NCBI RefSeq assembly: GCF_013416525.1
Contig: NZ_JACCEM010000005.1
Span: 248,001 to 312,000, forward strand
Source: Parapusillimonas granuli
Lineage (GTDB): Bacteria; Pseudomonadota; Gammaproteobacteria; Burkholderiales; Burkholderiaceae_B
Length of the DNA: 64,000 nt
Direction of reading: 5' to 3'
Each line of letters starts with the position of its first letter. Within the stretch, counting starts at the first letter, position 1. Made by a program: the position numbers and the translations under genes. The notes beneath the pieces were generated by a model, which did not search any database, was not told the origin of the DNA, and worked only from the letters and a program-made list of their open reading frames with translations. Shown here piece by piece: positions 53,079 to 62,745 of the stretch.

Positions 53079-54556
53079 GGCGCGGTCCTGAGCTTCATGG
53101 CGTGTTCCAGCGCGTCGACGATGGTCTGTAGCACCTTGATGCGCGCATAGCGCTTGTCGTCGGCGGGGAAGATATGCCACGGACAGGCGTCCGTACTGGT
53201 GTGTTCGAACATTTCGTTGGCGGCGTCCAGGTAGTCGTCCCATTTTTCGCGATTGCGCCAGTCTTCCGGCGTGATCTTGAACGATTTGAACGGGGATTGC
53301 TCGCGCTCATGGAAGCGCTCCAGCTGCTTTTCCTTGCTGACGGCCAGCCAGAATTTCAGCACCAGCGCGCCGTTGTCGCGCAGCAGGGATTCGAATTCGT
53401 TGATTTCGCCGTAGGCGCGCCGCCATTCGGCCGGCGTACACAGCTTTTCGACGCGCTCGACCAGCACGCGCCCGTACCAGGAGCGGTCGAAGATGGCGAT
53501 GGCGCCCGGCAAGGGCAGGTTCTGCCAGAACCGCCAAAGATACGGGAAGGCCTGTTCGTATTGGTTCGGCGCGCCGATGGGCAGGGCGTGGAACTGGCGG
53601 GCGTCCAGCGCATGGGTGATGCGCCGGATCGCGCCGCCCTTGCCCGCGGCGTCCTGGCCTTCAAAAACCAGCACCAGGGGCAGCTTGCGGAATTTGTCGT
53701 GGCGGGTCAGCTGCGCCAGCCTGGCCTGCAGGCGGGCGAGCTCGCGATCGTAATCGGCGCTTTGGGGCAGGGACAGCGAATAGTCCAGGTCCTGCAGCAC
53801 GGTGGGCACGGGCGCCCCGCCGGGCGCGGCCGGCAAGGCCGGCGGCCTGGCCGGCGCGGTTCGCAGCGCCGCCAGCACCGCTTTGCCGGTGCAGGCGGCA
53901 CGCATGAGCGGGTCGGCGGCGGGGATGATCTGCCACGGCCGGGACGGGTCGTTGCTGAGGCGGATGGCCAATTCCCCGGCCTTGCGCAGGCGATCGAATT
54001 TCTTCCGGACCTTGATGTCTTCGGGCATGACCTGCCAGGCCGTGTCGGGATCCGCCAGCAACTGGTCGGTGCGCCGCGCCTGGGCCTCGCGGGACAGGTG
54101 GAACCAGAGCTTGACGATCTGCACGCCGTTGTCGTTCAGGGTTTCTTCGAAGCGCCGGATCTCCTGGGCCAACGCGGACAGCTTGCGCAGGTTCGGCGAC
54201 TTCCTGGCGGCTTCGGCCAGCAGCGGCTTGTACCAGGAACCGAAGACGATGCCGGTGCGCCCGCGCGGCGGCAGCCTGCGCCAATAGCGCCAGAAAAAGG
54301 GCTGGGCCCGTTCTTCGGCGCTGGGTTCGCCGAACGCCAGGGTGCGGATATGGCGGGCGTCCATCCATTCGTTCAGCAGGCTGACCGCGGCGCCTTTGCC
54401 GCAGCCGTCCATGCCGGCGATGACGACCAGCAGCGCGCGCCCGTTCTGCTGCAGGCGCTTGTACTGGGCCTTGAGCAGCGCGGTGCGCAGCCGCGCCTCG
54501 ATGGGCTTGGCCTGATCCTTGGTGAGCGCCGGATCGGTTTCGGCAATGGTGAACAT
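53075..54556 (-). CDS. pap: Two-domain PPK2, polyphosphate:AMP phosphotransferase
   Basis: A 493-aa enzyme with two tandem PPK2 domains. Domain 1 (about 25-240) has Walker-like GMDGCGKGAAV; domain 2 (about 275-490) has GQDAAGKGGAIRR, FDRSWYGRVLVERVE and WRNREKWDDYLDAANEMFEHT. Two-domain (class II) members phosphorylate AMP to ADP with polyphosphate; in them the second domain is the active one and the first is degenerate, matching the less canonical FGSWYKPLL in domain 1. It is coupled to a HIT gene downstream. Confidence 0.88.
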   Translation of the reverse strand: MFTIAETDPALTKDQAKPIEARLRTALLKAQYKRLQQNGRALLVVIAGMDGCGKGAAVSLLNEWMDARHIRTLAFGEPSAEERAQPFFWRYWRRLPPRGRTGIVFGSWYKPLLAEAARKSPNLRKLSALAQEIRRFEETLNDNGVQIVKLWFHLSREAQARRTDQLLADPDTAWQVMPEDIKVRKKFDRLRKAGELAIRLSNDPSRPWQIIPAADPLMRAACTGKAVLAALRTAPARPPALPAAPGGAPVPTVLQDLDYSLSLPQSADYDRELARLQARLAQLTRHDKFRKLPLVLVFEGQDAAGKGGAIRRITHALDARQFHALPIGAPNQYEQAFPYLWRFWQNLPLPGAIAIFDRSWYGRVLVERVEKLCTPAEWRRAYGEINEFESLLRDNGALVLKFWLAVSKEKQLERFHEREQSPFKSFKITPEDWRNREKWDDYLDAANEMFEHTSTDACPWHIFPADDKRYARIKVLQTIVDALEHAMKLRTAP

Positions 54557-54581
54557 GGGCCTGCGGGAAGGGGGCCGGCGA

Positions 54582-55376
54582 TCAGGACGGGAAAAAGAGC
54601 TGCTGCAAGGCGGCGCCGGGCTCTTCGGCGCGCATGAAGGCCTCGCCGACCAGGAAGGCGTGCACGCCGTGATCGCGCATGAGCTTGACGTCTTCGGGCG
54701 CCAGGATGCCGCTTTCGGTGATGACGCGCTTGCCTTCGGGAATGTGCGGCAGCAGGTCCAGCGTGGTCTGCAGCGAGGTCTCGAAGCTGCGCAGATTGCG
54801 GTTGTTGATGCCCACCAGCGTGGTGTGGAGATCGAGCGCGAGATCGAGTTCGGCGCGGTCGTGGACTTCGACCAGGACGTCCATGCCCAGTTCGGTGGCC
54901 AGGGATTCGAATTCGCGCAATTGCTGCGGGCTGAGCGCGGCGACGATGAGCAGCACGCAATCGGCGCCCAGGGCGCGGGCATGGATGATCTGGTAGGGAT
55001 CGATCATGAAGTCCTTGCGCAGCACGGGCAGCGTGCAGGCGGCGCGCGCCTGCCGCAGGTAGTCGTAGGATCCCTGGAAGAACTGGACGTCGGTCAGCAC
55101 GGACAGGCAGGCGGCGCCATGGGCCGCATACGAGGTCGCGATTTCGACGGGGTTGAAATTTTCGCGGATCACGCCCTTGGACGGCGAGGCCTTCTTGATT
55201 TCAGCGATGACGCCCGGCTTGCCTTGCGCGATCTTGTCTTCGATGGCGCGCGCGAACCCGCGCAGATCCTTGCGGCTTTTGGCCTCGCGCAGGAGATCGG
55301 ATTCGCTGCGCATCTGTCGAGCCGTCTTGACTTCGGTTCTTTTGGTTTCGAGTATGTTGGCAAGGATGTCGTTCAT
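54582..55376 (-). CDS. trpC: Indole-3-glycerol phosphate synthase
   Basis: A 264-aa TIM-barrel enzyme of tryptophan synthesis. Motifs: [18 protein letters not shown] (catalytic Lys region), [40 protein letters not shown] and VITESGI. Single function; there is no fused PRAI domain. The ATG overlaps the trpD stop (ATGA). Last gene of the trpEGDC cluster. Confidence 0.97.
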   Translation of the reverse strand: MNDILANILETKRTEVKTARQMRSESDLLREAKSRKDLRGFARAIEDKIAQGKPGVIAEIKKASPSKGVIRENFNPVEIATSYAAHGAACLSVLTDVQFFQGSYDYLRQARAACTLPVLRKDFMIDPYQIIHARALGADCVLLIVAALSPQQLREFESLATELGMDVLVEVHDRAELDLALDLHTTLVGINNRNLRSFETSLQTTLDLLPHIPEGKRVITESGILAPEDVKLMRDHGVHAFLVGEAFMRAEEPGAALQQLFFPS

Positions 55377-56407
55377 ACCGTCAGCGTCCGTGTGTAGGTG
55401 CAGAATTCCTCGAGCTTGGCACGGGCGGCGCCGCTGGCTATGGCGTCGAAAGCCATTTTCAGGCCTTGCTCGATGGAGTCTGCCTTGTTGCCGGCATAAA
55501 TGGCCAGGCCGGCGTTAAAGCCAACAATATCACGAGCGGGGCCTTCGATGTTGTTCAGCGCGTCCAGCACCAGCTTGGCCGATTCGCTGCGGCTGGCCAC
55601 TTTGATCGACCGGTTCGACACCATGCTCATGCCGAAGTCCTCGGGATGGATTTCATACTCCTTGACGACGCCGTCCTTGAGCTCGCCGACCAGGGTGGCC
55701 GCGCCCAGCGACGCTTCGTCCATGCCGTCCTTGCCATGGACGATGAGCACGTGGTTGGAGCCCAGGCGTTCCAGCACGCGGACCTGGATGCCGACCAGGT
55801 CGGGGTGGAATACGCCCATCAGCTGGTTGCCCGCGTTGGCGGGGTTGGTCAGCGGGCCCAGAATGTTGAAGATGGTGCGGACCGCCAGCTCCTTGCGGAC
55901 GGCGGCCACGTTCTTCATGGCGCCGTGGTGGGCGGGCGCGAACATGAAGCCGATGCCGGTGCGCTGTATGCTTTCGGCGATCTGGTCGGGCCCGAGCATG
56001 ACGTTGGCGCCCAGCTCTTCGAGCACGTCCGCGCTGCCCGAGGACGACGAGGCGCTGCGGTTGCCGTGCTTTGCGATCTTCACGCCCTGCGATGCGGCCA
56101 CGAACATGGCCGCCGTCGAGATATTGAAGGTGTGGGCGCCGTCGCCGCCCGTGCCGCACATGTCGAGCAATTCGTTTTTGTCGGGGACGTCGACCTTCAA
56201 GGCGAACTCGCGCATGACCTGGGCCGCGGCGGTGATTTCGCCGATGGTCTCCTTCTTCACGCGCAGCCCCATGATGAGGGCGCTGGCGATCTGCGGCGAC
56301 ATCTCGCCGCGCATCAGGCTGCGCATCAGTTCCAGCATTTCGTCGTGGAAGATTTCGCGGTGCTCGATGCAGCGGGTCAGGGCTTCGGCGGGAGTGATGG
56401 GGGGCAT
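55373..56407 (-). CDS. trpD: Anthranilate phosphoribosyltransferase
   Basis: A 344-aa enzyme joining anthranilate to PRPP. Motifs: [16 protein letters not shown] (PRPP loop), [21 protein letters not shown] and [22 protein letters not shown] separate gene, not fused with trpG as in enteric bacteria. Start at 56407, about 30 bases after trpG. Confidence 0.97.
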   Translation of the reverse strand: MPPITPAEALTRCIEHREIFHDEMLELMRSLMRGEMSPQIASALIMGLRVKKETIGEITAAAQVMREFALKVDVPDKNELLDMCGTGGDGAHTFNISTAAMFVAASQGVKIAKHGNRSASSSSGSADVLEELGANVMLGPDQIAESIQRTGIGFMFAPAHHGAMKNVAAVRKELAVRTIFNILGPLTNPANAGNQLMGVFHPDLVGIQVRVLERLGSNHVLIVHGKDGMDEASLGAATLVGELKDGVVKEYEIHPEDFGMSMVSNRSIKVASRSESAKLVLDALNNIEGPARDIVGFNAGLAIYAGNKADSIEQGLKMAFDAIASGAARAKLEEFCTYTRTLTV

Positions 56408-56438
56408 GGATGTATCCTTTGTCTCGATCTTGGAGGTT

Positions 56439-57002
<564 letters not shown>

Positions 57003-57033
57003 GGGGTTCTCCTGGGGGCGCGCTATGCGTCCG

Positions 57034-58554
57034 TTAGATGGGTTCGTCGAGGCCGTACTGGACCTGCTCGGCCGCGCGCAGCACCGCGCGCGCCTTGGCT
57101 TCGGTCTCCTGCCATTCTTTTTCAGGGTCCGAGTCGGCGACGATGCCCGCCGCCGCCTGCACGTAGAGCATGCCGTCCTTGATGATGCCGGTGCGTATGG
57201 CGATGGCCACGTCCATTTCGCCGCCGTAGCTCATGTAGCCCGCCGCGCCGCCGTAGATGCCCCGGCGCACGGGTTCGAGCTCATCGATGATTTCCATGGC
57301 GCGCACCTTGGGAGCGCCGGTCAGGGTGCCGGCCGGGAAGGCGGCGCGCAGGACGTCCATGTTGCTCATGCCTTCGTTCAGTTCGCCGGAGACGTTCGAC
57401 ACCAGGTGCATGACGTGGGAATAGCGCTCTATCGTCATGGTGTCGGTGACGCTGACCGTGCCGGTCCTGGCGACCCGGCCGATGTCGTTGCGCGCCAGGT
57501 CGATCAGCATGACGTGCTCGGCGCGCTCCTTGGGATCGGCCGTGAGTTCGGCCGCCAGCGCCGCGTCTTCCTCGGGCGTGGCGCCGCGCTTGCGGGTGCC
57601 GGCCAGGGGGCGGATGGTGACCATGGTTTTCTTGCGGTCCGCCTCGGTGACGATTTCCTGGCGGACCAGGATTTCCGGCGACGACCCCACCACCTGGAAG
57701 TTGTCGAAGTTCCAGTAGTACATGTAGGGCGAGGGATTGAGGGAACGCAGGGCGCGGTAGAGGGAGAGGGGGGAGTCGCGGAAGGGTTTGGCGATGACCT
57801 GGCCGATCTGTACCTGCATCAGGTCGCCGGCGGCGATGTATTCCTTGGCCTTGAGCACCGCGTCGATGTAGTCCTTTTTATCGAAATCGCGCCGGCTGTT
57901 GGTCTGCATGCTGGCGTAGGCGTAGGGGATCACCACCGGCGTGCGCAGCTTTTCGCGCAATTCCTTCAGGCGCCGCTTGGCCAGGGCGTAGCTTTCCGGC
58001 TGGGCGGGGTCCGCATAGACCATCAGGTAGGTGCGGCCCGCAAGGTTGTCGACGATGACCAGTTCGTCGACCTGCAGCAGCATGATGTCGGGCGTGCCTT
58101 CTTCCTGTCCGGCCGGAAAAGGCTTGACCGCCGGGCCCAGGCGCGGTTCGATGTGGCGCACGGTGTCGTAGCCGAAGTATCCCGCCAGGCCGCCCGCGAA
58201 GCGGGGCATGCCCGGAAGCAGGGCGACCTTGAACCGGGCCTGGAAGGATTCGATGAAGTCCAGCGGGTCGCCCTCGTGGGTTTCGACCACTTGGCCCTTG
58301 TGCAGGACTTCGGTCAGCGCGCCGGTGGACCGGATCACGGTCTTGGCCGGAAGACCAATGAAAGAGTAACGCCCGAAACGCTCGCCCCCCACCACGGATT
58401 CCAGCAGGCAGCTGTTGCGGCCGCCTTCGGGGCCGCTGTGGGCGAGCTTGAGGTAGATCGCCAGGGGCGTGTCGAGGTCGGCGTAGGTTTCCGCGATCAG
58501 GGGGATGCGGTTGTATCCTTGCGCCGCCAGGGCGTTGAATTCGATCTCTGTCAT
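57034..58554 (-). CDS. trpE: Anthranilate synthase component I
   Basis: A 506-aa chorismate-converting subunit. The feedback-inhibition site [16 protein letters not shown] near residue 50 is present, so tryptophan should inhibit the enzyme. Catalytic blocks: [36 protein letters not shown] and [16 protein letters not shown] ... [21 protein letters not shown]. Start at 58554 ([15 protein letters not shown]); an extended frame upstream runs into the attenuator. Controlled by the attenuator directly upstream. Confidence 0.97.
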   Translation of the reverse strand: MTEIEFNALAAQGYNRIPLIAETYADLDTPLAIYLKLAHSGPEGGRNSCLLESVVGGERFGRYSFIGLPAKTVIRSTGALTEVLHKGQVVETHEGDPLDFIESFQARFKVALLPGMPRFAGGLAGYFGYDTVRHIEPRLGPAVKPFPAGQEEGTPDIMLLQVDELVIVDNLAGRTYLMVYADPAQPESYALAKRRLKELREKLRTPVVIPYAYASMQTNSRRDFDKKDYIDAVLKAKEYIAAGDLMQVQIGQVIAKPFRDSPLSLYRALRSLNPSPYMYYWNFDNFQVVGSSPEILVRQEIVTEADRKKTMVTIRPLAGTRKRGATPEEDAALAAELTADPKERAEHVMLIDLARNDIGRVARTGTVSVTDTMTIERYSHVMHLVSNVSGELNEGMSNMDVLRAAFPAGTLTGAPKVRAMEIIDELEPVRRGIYGGAAGYMSYGGEMDVAIAIRTGIIKDGMLYVQAAAGIVADSDPEKEWQETEAKARAVLRAAEQVQYGLDEPI

Positions 58555-58599
58555 AGTGGTCTCTGTGTGGGGGTTGCATACAGGCCGGGACAGGGATGC

Positions 58600-58633
58600 A
58601 AAAAAAAGCCCGGCCATTTGAGGGTTCCGGGCT
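58600..58633 (-). terminator. Transcription attenuator of the trp operon
   Basis: Reading leftward, AGCCCGG (58633-58627) pairs with CCGGGCT (58613-58607) and is followed by eight T residues (58607-58600). It lies between the Trp-rich leader peptide and trpE, exactly where an attenuator terminator belongs. Confidence 0.87.
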
Positions 58634-58701
58634 TCGCTTACGACTGGTAAATGCTGGCGGCACGAAAACTCGAGGGTCTTGGCGCCGGGCGTGGATTACC
58701 G

Positions 58702-58773
58702 CTACCCAGAACACAAACGCCACCAGCGCCAATAGGCGCGGGGCGTGGTCGTGTAATAAGGGGCGGCAAACAT
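58702..58773 (-). CDS. trpL: Tryptophan operon leader peptide
   Basis: A 23-codon ORF on the minus strand with the run YWRWWR: three Trp codons within four positions, flanked by Arg codons and ending in TAG (58704-58702). Ribosome stalling at these codons under tryptophan shortage would let the downstream RNA avoid the attenuator terminator at 58633-58600. It starts 31 bases after the gph stop. Its ribosome site is weak. It is too short to be found by ordinary gene calling. Confidence 0.82.
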   Translation of the reverse strand: MFAAPYYTTTPRAYWRWWRLCSG

Positions 58774-58804
58774 TCGTGTGTATTCGGCTTTGAAAAATTC
58801 GGTT

Positions 58805-59476
58805 TCAGCGAGCCGCCGCCCATTGGGCGGCTTCCGCGATGGACATAACTATATCATCGACGGGAAGATTTCGCACGTCCATTCCTTCGTTGTAGCCATA
58901 CGGCAGCGCCAGGACCGTCATGTTCGCCGCCCTTGCGGCCAGGGCGTCGTTGATGGAATCGCCGATGGCCAGGGACGCGGCCGGGTCCGCGCCCAGCAGT
59001 TCGCAGGCGTGCAGGAAGGGCATGGGGTCGGGCTTCTTGCGGGCGCAGGTGTCGCCGCAGACCACTTGGCTGAAGTAGCCGGCCAGCCCCATGCGTTCGA
59101 GCAGCGGCAGGGTGAATTGGGTGGGCTTGTTGGTGACGACGGCGAGCGCGGCGCCCGCCTTGGAGAAGGCTTCCAGGCCTTCGACCACGCCGGGGTATAC
59201 CGAGGCTTCGTCGCCGTTGACCTCATGGTAGTGGCGATGGAAGATCTCCAGCGCCCGGGCGGTTTCTTCGGGGCTCGGCTGCCTGCCTTCGGGGTTGTCG
59301 GCCAGCAGCCGCTTGACCAGGTTCTCCGTGCCTTTGCCCACATAGGTTGCGACGGTGGCGACCGGCAGTTCGGGCATGCCCAGTTCGGCGCGCATGGCGT
59401 TCGAGGCGCGCGCGAGGTCGGGTATGGTGTCCAGCAGGGTGCCGTCCAGATCCAGCAGTACAGCGGAGAAACGCAT
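58805..59476 (-). CDS. gph: Phosphoglycolate phosphatase
   Basis: A 223-aa HAD-superfamily phosphatase. Motif I LLDLDGTLLDT with the nucleophile Asp, motif II VVTNKP, the Lys in CARKKPDP and motif IV AIGDSINDALAARAA. It removes phosphate from 2-phosphoglycolate. In related bacteria gph sits between rpe and trpE; here trpL-trpE follows by 31 bases, so the trp promoter must lie inside the end of gph or further upstream. Start 59476 (MRFSAVLLDLDG). Confidence 0.94.
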   Translation of the reverse strand: MRFSAVLLDLDGTLLDTIPDLARASNAMRAELGMPELPVATVATYVGKGTENLVKRLLADNPEGRQPSPEETARALEIFHRHYHEVNGDEASVYPGVVEGLEAFSKAGAALAVVTNKPTQFTLPLLERMGLAGYFSQVVCGDTCARKKPDPMPFLHACELLGADPAASLAIGDSINDALAARAANMTVLALPYGYNEGMDVRNLPVDDIVMSIAEAAQWAAAR

Positions 59477-59707
59477 ACGAGATTCCTGTTCGGGATTCAG
59501 CCCGGTGTTGCAATATTGTATGCGTGAAAAAATCCAGATGTTCGCCCGGACACTTGCCTGTAATATGGTGGCCTTAAATTGGCCGTCGGGAACGTGCGCG
59601 GGTGTGCGCACGCGCGCCATGACAGGTTGATGCGAGTGATAGCGATACTGAAGTGTCCGGGACAGCCAGGCTCGATCCTGGGCCAGGAATACAGCGAGAG
59701 TCTGAAG

Positions 59708-61522
59708 ATGCTGGCGAGTTTTCGTAAGGTGATGACGGAAGAGTCGGTCACGCCGTTGTTTCAACCTATCGTGGATTTGCAGTCGGGAAATATTCTGGGG
59801 TATGAAGGGCTGATACGCGGGCCGTCGAATACGCCCTTGCACATGCCCTACACTTTGTTCAACGTGGCCCGCATGTGCGGCGCCACGGTCGAGCTCGAAC
59901 GCCTGTGCCGCAAAGTGCACATCGAGCAGTTCTCCCGCCATGGGCTGGAAGGCAGGCTGTTCCTGAACATGAGCCCCGACGTCCTGGTCAACCCCGACCT
60001 CCAGACGGACACTTGTTTTTTTTCAGAGCGGGTGCATGGGATATCGCCGGAGAACATCGTCATCGAGCTCACGGAATCCAGCTCGGCCGCCAGCTACAAC
60101 CGCATCAAGCAGGCGGCTTCCGATTACCGCGCCTATGGCTTCCAGGTTGCAATCGACGACCTGGGCGAAGGCTTTTCCAGTTTGCGGCTCTGGTCCGAAC
60201 TGCGGCCCGAATTCGTCAAGATCGACAAGTATTTCATCCAGGGCATAGACAAGGACCCCGTCAAGCGCCAGTTCGCCCGCTCCATTTTCGAAATCGCCCG
60301 GCAGTCGCATTCCAAGGTGATCGCCGAGGGCATAGAAACCGAGACGGAGTACGCGGCCGTGCGCGAACTGGGCATACAGTACGGCCAGGGGTACTGGCTG
60401 GGCCGCCCCGCCATGCCGCCCATTCTGCGGCTGCCCGCGGAAACGCTGTCGCTCATGGCCAAGCGGTCGGGCGCCGGGCAGCGCCACGAGCTCCAGCCTT
60501 TCAAGGCCGATCTCACGGTGCGCAAGATCCTGCGCGCGATCCCGGCGGTGGCCGATGCAACGCCCACCAACGCCGTCTACGAAATCTTCGAGCAGCAGCC
60601 CGAGCTGCAGGTGCTGGCCGTGCTGCGGGAGAAAGTCCCCATCGGGCTCATCCAGCGCCTGCGCATGCTGGACCGGCTGGCCCGCCCCTACCATCGCGAG
60701 CTGTACGGCAACAAGCCTTGTTCGCACTTCATCGAGAACGAGCCGCTGGTGGTGGACATCGGGACCAGCCTGCGCGACCTCAGCTACCTGATCACCGAAG
60801 GCAACCCGCATCATCTGTCGGAGGGCTTCATCATCACGGCGGACGGCGAGTACCGCGGCGTGGGCACGGGTTTCGACTTGATCCGCGAGATCACGCAGAT
60901 GCAGATACATGCCGCGCGCTACGCGAATCCGCTCACGCAGCTGCCTGGCAACGTTCCCATCAACGAGCACATCGAGGCGCTGCTCACGAACGGGGAATCC
61001 TTTGTCGTCTGCTATGCGGACCTGGACAATTTCAAGCCGTTCAATGACTTGTACAGCTATCGCAAGGGCGACGAGGCCATACAGATCACGGCGGAGCTGC
61101 TGCGCCAGCATTGCGATCCCGACCTCGATTTCGTCGGGCACATCGGCGGGGACGATTTCATCGTGGTGTTCCGCAGCCGGGACTGGCACGAGCGCTGCCA
61201 GGACATTCTGGACGCTTTTTCGGGTGCGACATCCGGCCTGTACCGCAAGAGCCACCGGGAGGCCGGCGGTTACATGACGGAGAATCGGCAGGGGCTGGAG
61301 ATGTTCCACCCGCTGATCAGCTTGTCGATCGGCGCGGTGCAGGTGGACGCGGCCGTGCCGTTTTCCAGCCATCAGATCGCGGAGTTCGCGGCGTCGGCGA
61401 AGTCGGAGGCGAAGAAGATCGCGGGCAATACGCTTTTCGTGGAGCGCCGCTCGCTATTGCCGTCGGTGTATACGGACGGGAATCGGCGGCGGGCGCATAC
61501 TTTCGTCAATGGCCATGGTTGA
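59708..61522 (+). CDS. EAL-CBS-GGDEF protein, cyclic di-GMP signalling
   Basis: A 604-aa predicted cytoplasmic protein with no membrane segment. EAL domain about 20-255 with EGL for the EAL motif and full catalytic set (LNMSP, ELTES, IDDLGEGFSS, KIDKYFI, AEGIET, GQGYWLGRP), so phosphodiesterase activity is plausible. A CBS pair follows (about 275-395). The GGDEF domain is GHIGGDDF, with Asp replacing the usual Glu, and no RxxD inhibitory site, so cyclase activity is doubtful. It lies between rpe and gph on the opposite strand. The start is uncertain; frames open to 59579. Confidence 0.88.
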   Translation: MLASFRKVMTEESVTPLFQPIVDLQSGNILGYEGLIRGPSNTPLHMPYTLFNVARMCGATVELERLCRKVHIEQFSRHGLEGRLFLNMSPDVLVNPDLQTDTCFFSERVHGISPENIVIELTESSSAASYNRIKQAASDYRAYGFQVAIDDLGEGFSSLRLWSELRPEFVKIDKYFIQGIDKDPVKRQFARSIFEIARQSHSKVIAEGIETETEYAAVRELGIQYGQGYWLGRPAMPPILRLPAETLSLMAKRSGAGQRHELQPFKADLTVRKILRAIPAVADATPTNAVYEIFEQQPELQVLAVLREKVPIGLIQRLRMLDRLARPYHRELYGNKPCSHFIENEPLVVDIGTSLRDLSYLITEGNPHHLSEGFIITADGEYRGVGTGFDLIREITQMQIHAARYANPLTQLPGNVPINEHIEALLTNGESFVVCYADLDNFKPFNDLYSYRKGDEAIQITAELLRQHCDPDLDFVGHIGGDDFIVVFRSRDWHERCQDILDAFSGATSGLYRKSHREAGGYMTENRQGLEMFHPLISLSIGAVQVDAAVPFSSHQIAEFAASAKSEAKKIAGNTLFVERRSLLPSVYTDGNRRRAHTFVNGHG

Positions 61523-61544
61523 TGGCCATGCCCCGTACCGACGC

Positions 61545-62267
61545 CTAGAGCGACACAGTCTCCCGCCCCCAGTCTCCCGACTCGCCCCTGGCGATTTCCT
61601 GCCGCATGGCGTCGATCACCGCCTGGTAGTCATCGTGCCCGAACACCGCCGACCCCGCCACGAAGGTGTCGGCCCCGGCCGCGCGGATCTCCGCGATGTT
61701 GTCGACCTTGACGCCGCCGTCCACTTCCAGCGCGATCGCCTGGCCGCCCGCCTGCCGCCAGGCGTCGATCTTGCCGCGCGCCCGGCGCAGCTTGGACAGC
61801 GTGGCCGGGATGAACTTCTGCCCCCCGAAACCGGGGTTCACCGACATCAGCAGAACGATGTCGAGCTTGTCCATCACGTAGTCCATCCAGTCCAGCGAGG
61901 TGGCCGGATTGAAGACCAGCCCCGCCTTGCAGCCGTGTTCCCGGATCAAGGACAGGCTGCGGTCCGGATGGCGCGAGGCCTCCGGGTGGAAAGTGATGAT
62001 GTCGGCGCCCGCCTTCGCGAATTGCGGGATAATGGCATCGACCGGCTCCACCATCAAATGGACATCGATGGGGGCGTCGGTGTGCGGACGAATCGCTTCG
62101 CACACCATCGGGCCTATCGTCAGGTTGGGAACATAATGGTTGTCCATGACGTCAAAGTGTATCCAGTCGGCGCCGGCGGCGACGACGTTCCGGACCTCTT
62201 CACCCAATCTTGAAAAGTCGGCGGACAGCAGGCTGGGGGCGATGCGGGTTGGCTTGGTAAAAGGCAT
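61545..62267 (-). CDS. rpe: Ribulose-phosphate 3-epimerase
   Basis: A 240-aa TIM-barrel enzyme interconverting ribulose-5-P and xylulose-5-P. Motifs: [37 protein letters not shown] (metal His/Asp), [11 protein letters not shown]-like strand [25 protein letters not shown], and [13 protein letters not shown] with AGSAVFG. Divergent from apaG; gph and trpE follow beyond the inserted EAL-GGDEF gene. Confidence 0.96.
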   Translation of the reverse strand: MPFTKPTRIAPSLLSADFSRLGEEVRNVVAAGADWIHFDVMDNHYVPNLTIGPMVCEAIRPHTDAPIDVHLMVEPVDAIIPQFAKAGADIITFHPEASRHPDRSLSLIREHGCKAGLVFNPATSLDWMDYVMDKLDIVLLMSVNPGFGGQKFIPATLSKLRRARGKIDAWRQAGGQAIALEVDGGVKVDNIAEIRAAGADTFVAGSAVFGHDDYQAVIDAMRQEIARGESGDWGRETVSL

Positions 62268-62356
62268 GATATGAAAGACTGGTATGCGTTGAGCAAAAAT
62301 CGCGGCGGGGAATATGTCATTATTGTAGGTGAGTGCCGCAATTTTCTGGAAACGCC

Positions 62357-62731
62357 ATGAATCCCTCCGACATCGCCGTCACCGTCGTGCCCCAGTATCT
62401 GCCCGAACAGTCCGATCCGGCCAGGCAGCAGTACGTGTTCGCCTATACCGTGCGCATCACCAACAACGGGAAACAGGCGGCCCAGGTCGTCAGCCGGCAC
62501 TGGATCATCACCGACGGCGGGCAGAAGACCCACGAGGTGCGCGGGCTGGGGGTCGTCGGGCAGCAGCCTCTGCTCGGGCCCGGCGAAAGCTTCGAATACA
62601 CCAGCGGCTGTCCCCTGCCGACCCCCATCGGCACCATGCGCGGCAGTTATCATTGCGTGGGCGAAGACGGCCTGCCCTTCGACGTCCCCATACCGGAATT
62701 CGTCCTGGCCGTGCCCCGCACCTTGCACTAG
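62357..62731 (+). CDS. apaG: ApaG family protein
   Basis: A 124-aa protein of the ApaG (Co2+/Mg2+ efflux-associated) beta-sandwich family: [28 protein letters not shown] and [29 protein letters not shown] are diagnostic. Its role is poorly defined; it lies by apaH/ksgA in enterics but with rpe and mltA in this lineage. Start at 62357; a GTG 24 bases upstream is possible. Confidence 0.93.
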   Translation: MNPSDIAVTVVPQYLPEQSDPARQQYVFAYTVRITNNGKQAAQVVSRHWIITDGGQKTHEVRGLGVVGQQPLLGPGESFEYTSGCPLPTPIGTMRGSYHCVGEDGLPFDVPIPEFVLAVPRTLH

Positions 62732-62745
62732 TTTCTCGTGAGTTT

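Noticed and set aside
52398-53150. Possible 250-aa plus-strand gene between helicase and HIT gene
   Set aside because: It runs antisense through the well-supported HIT gene and shows no domain, signal peptide or ribosome site.
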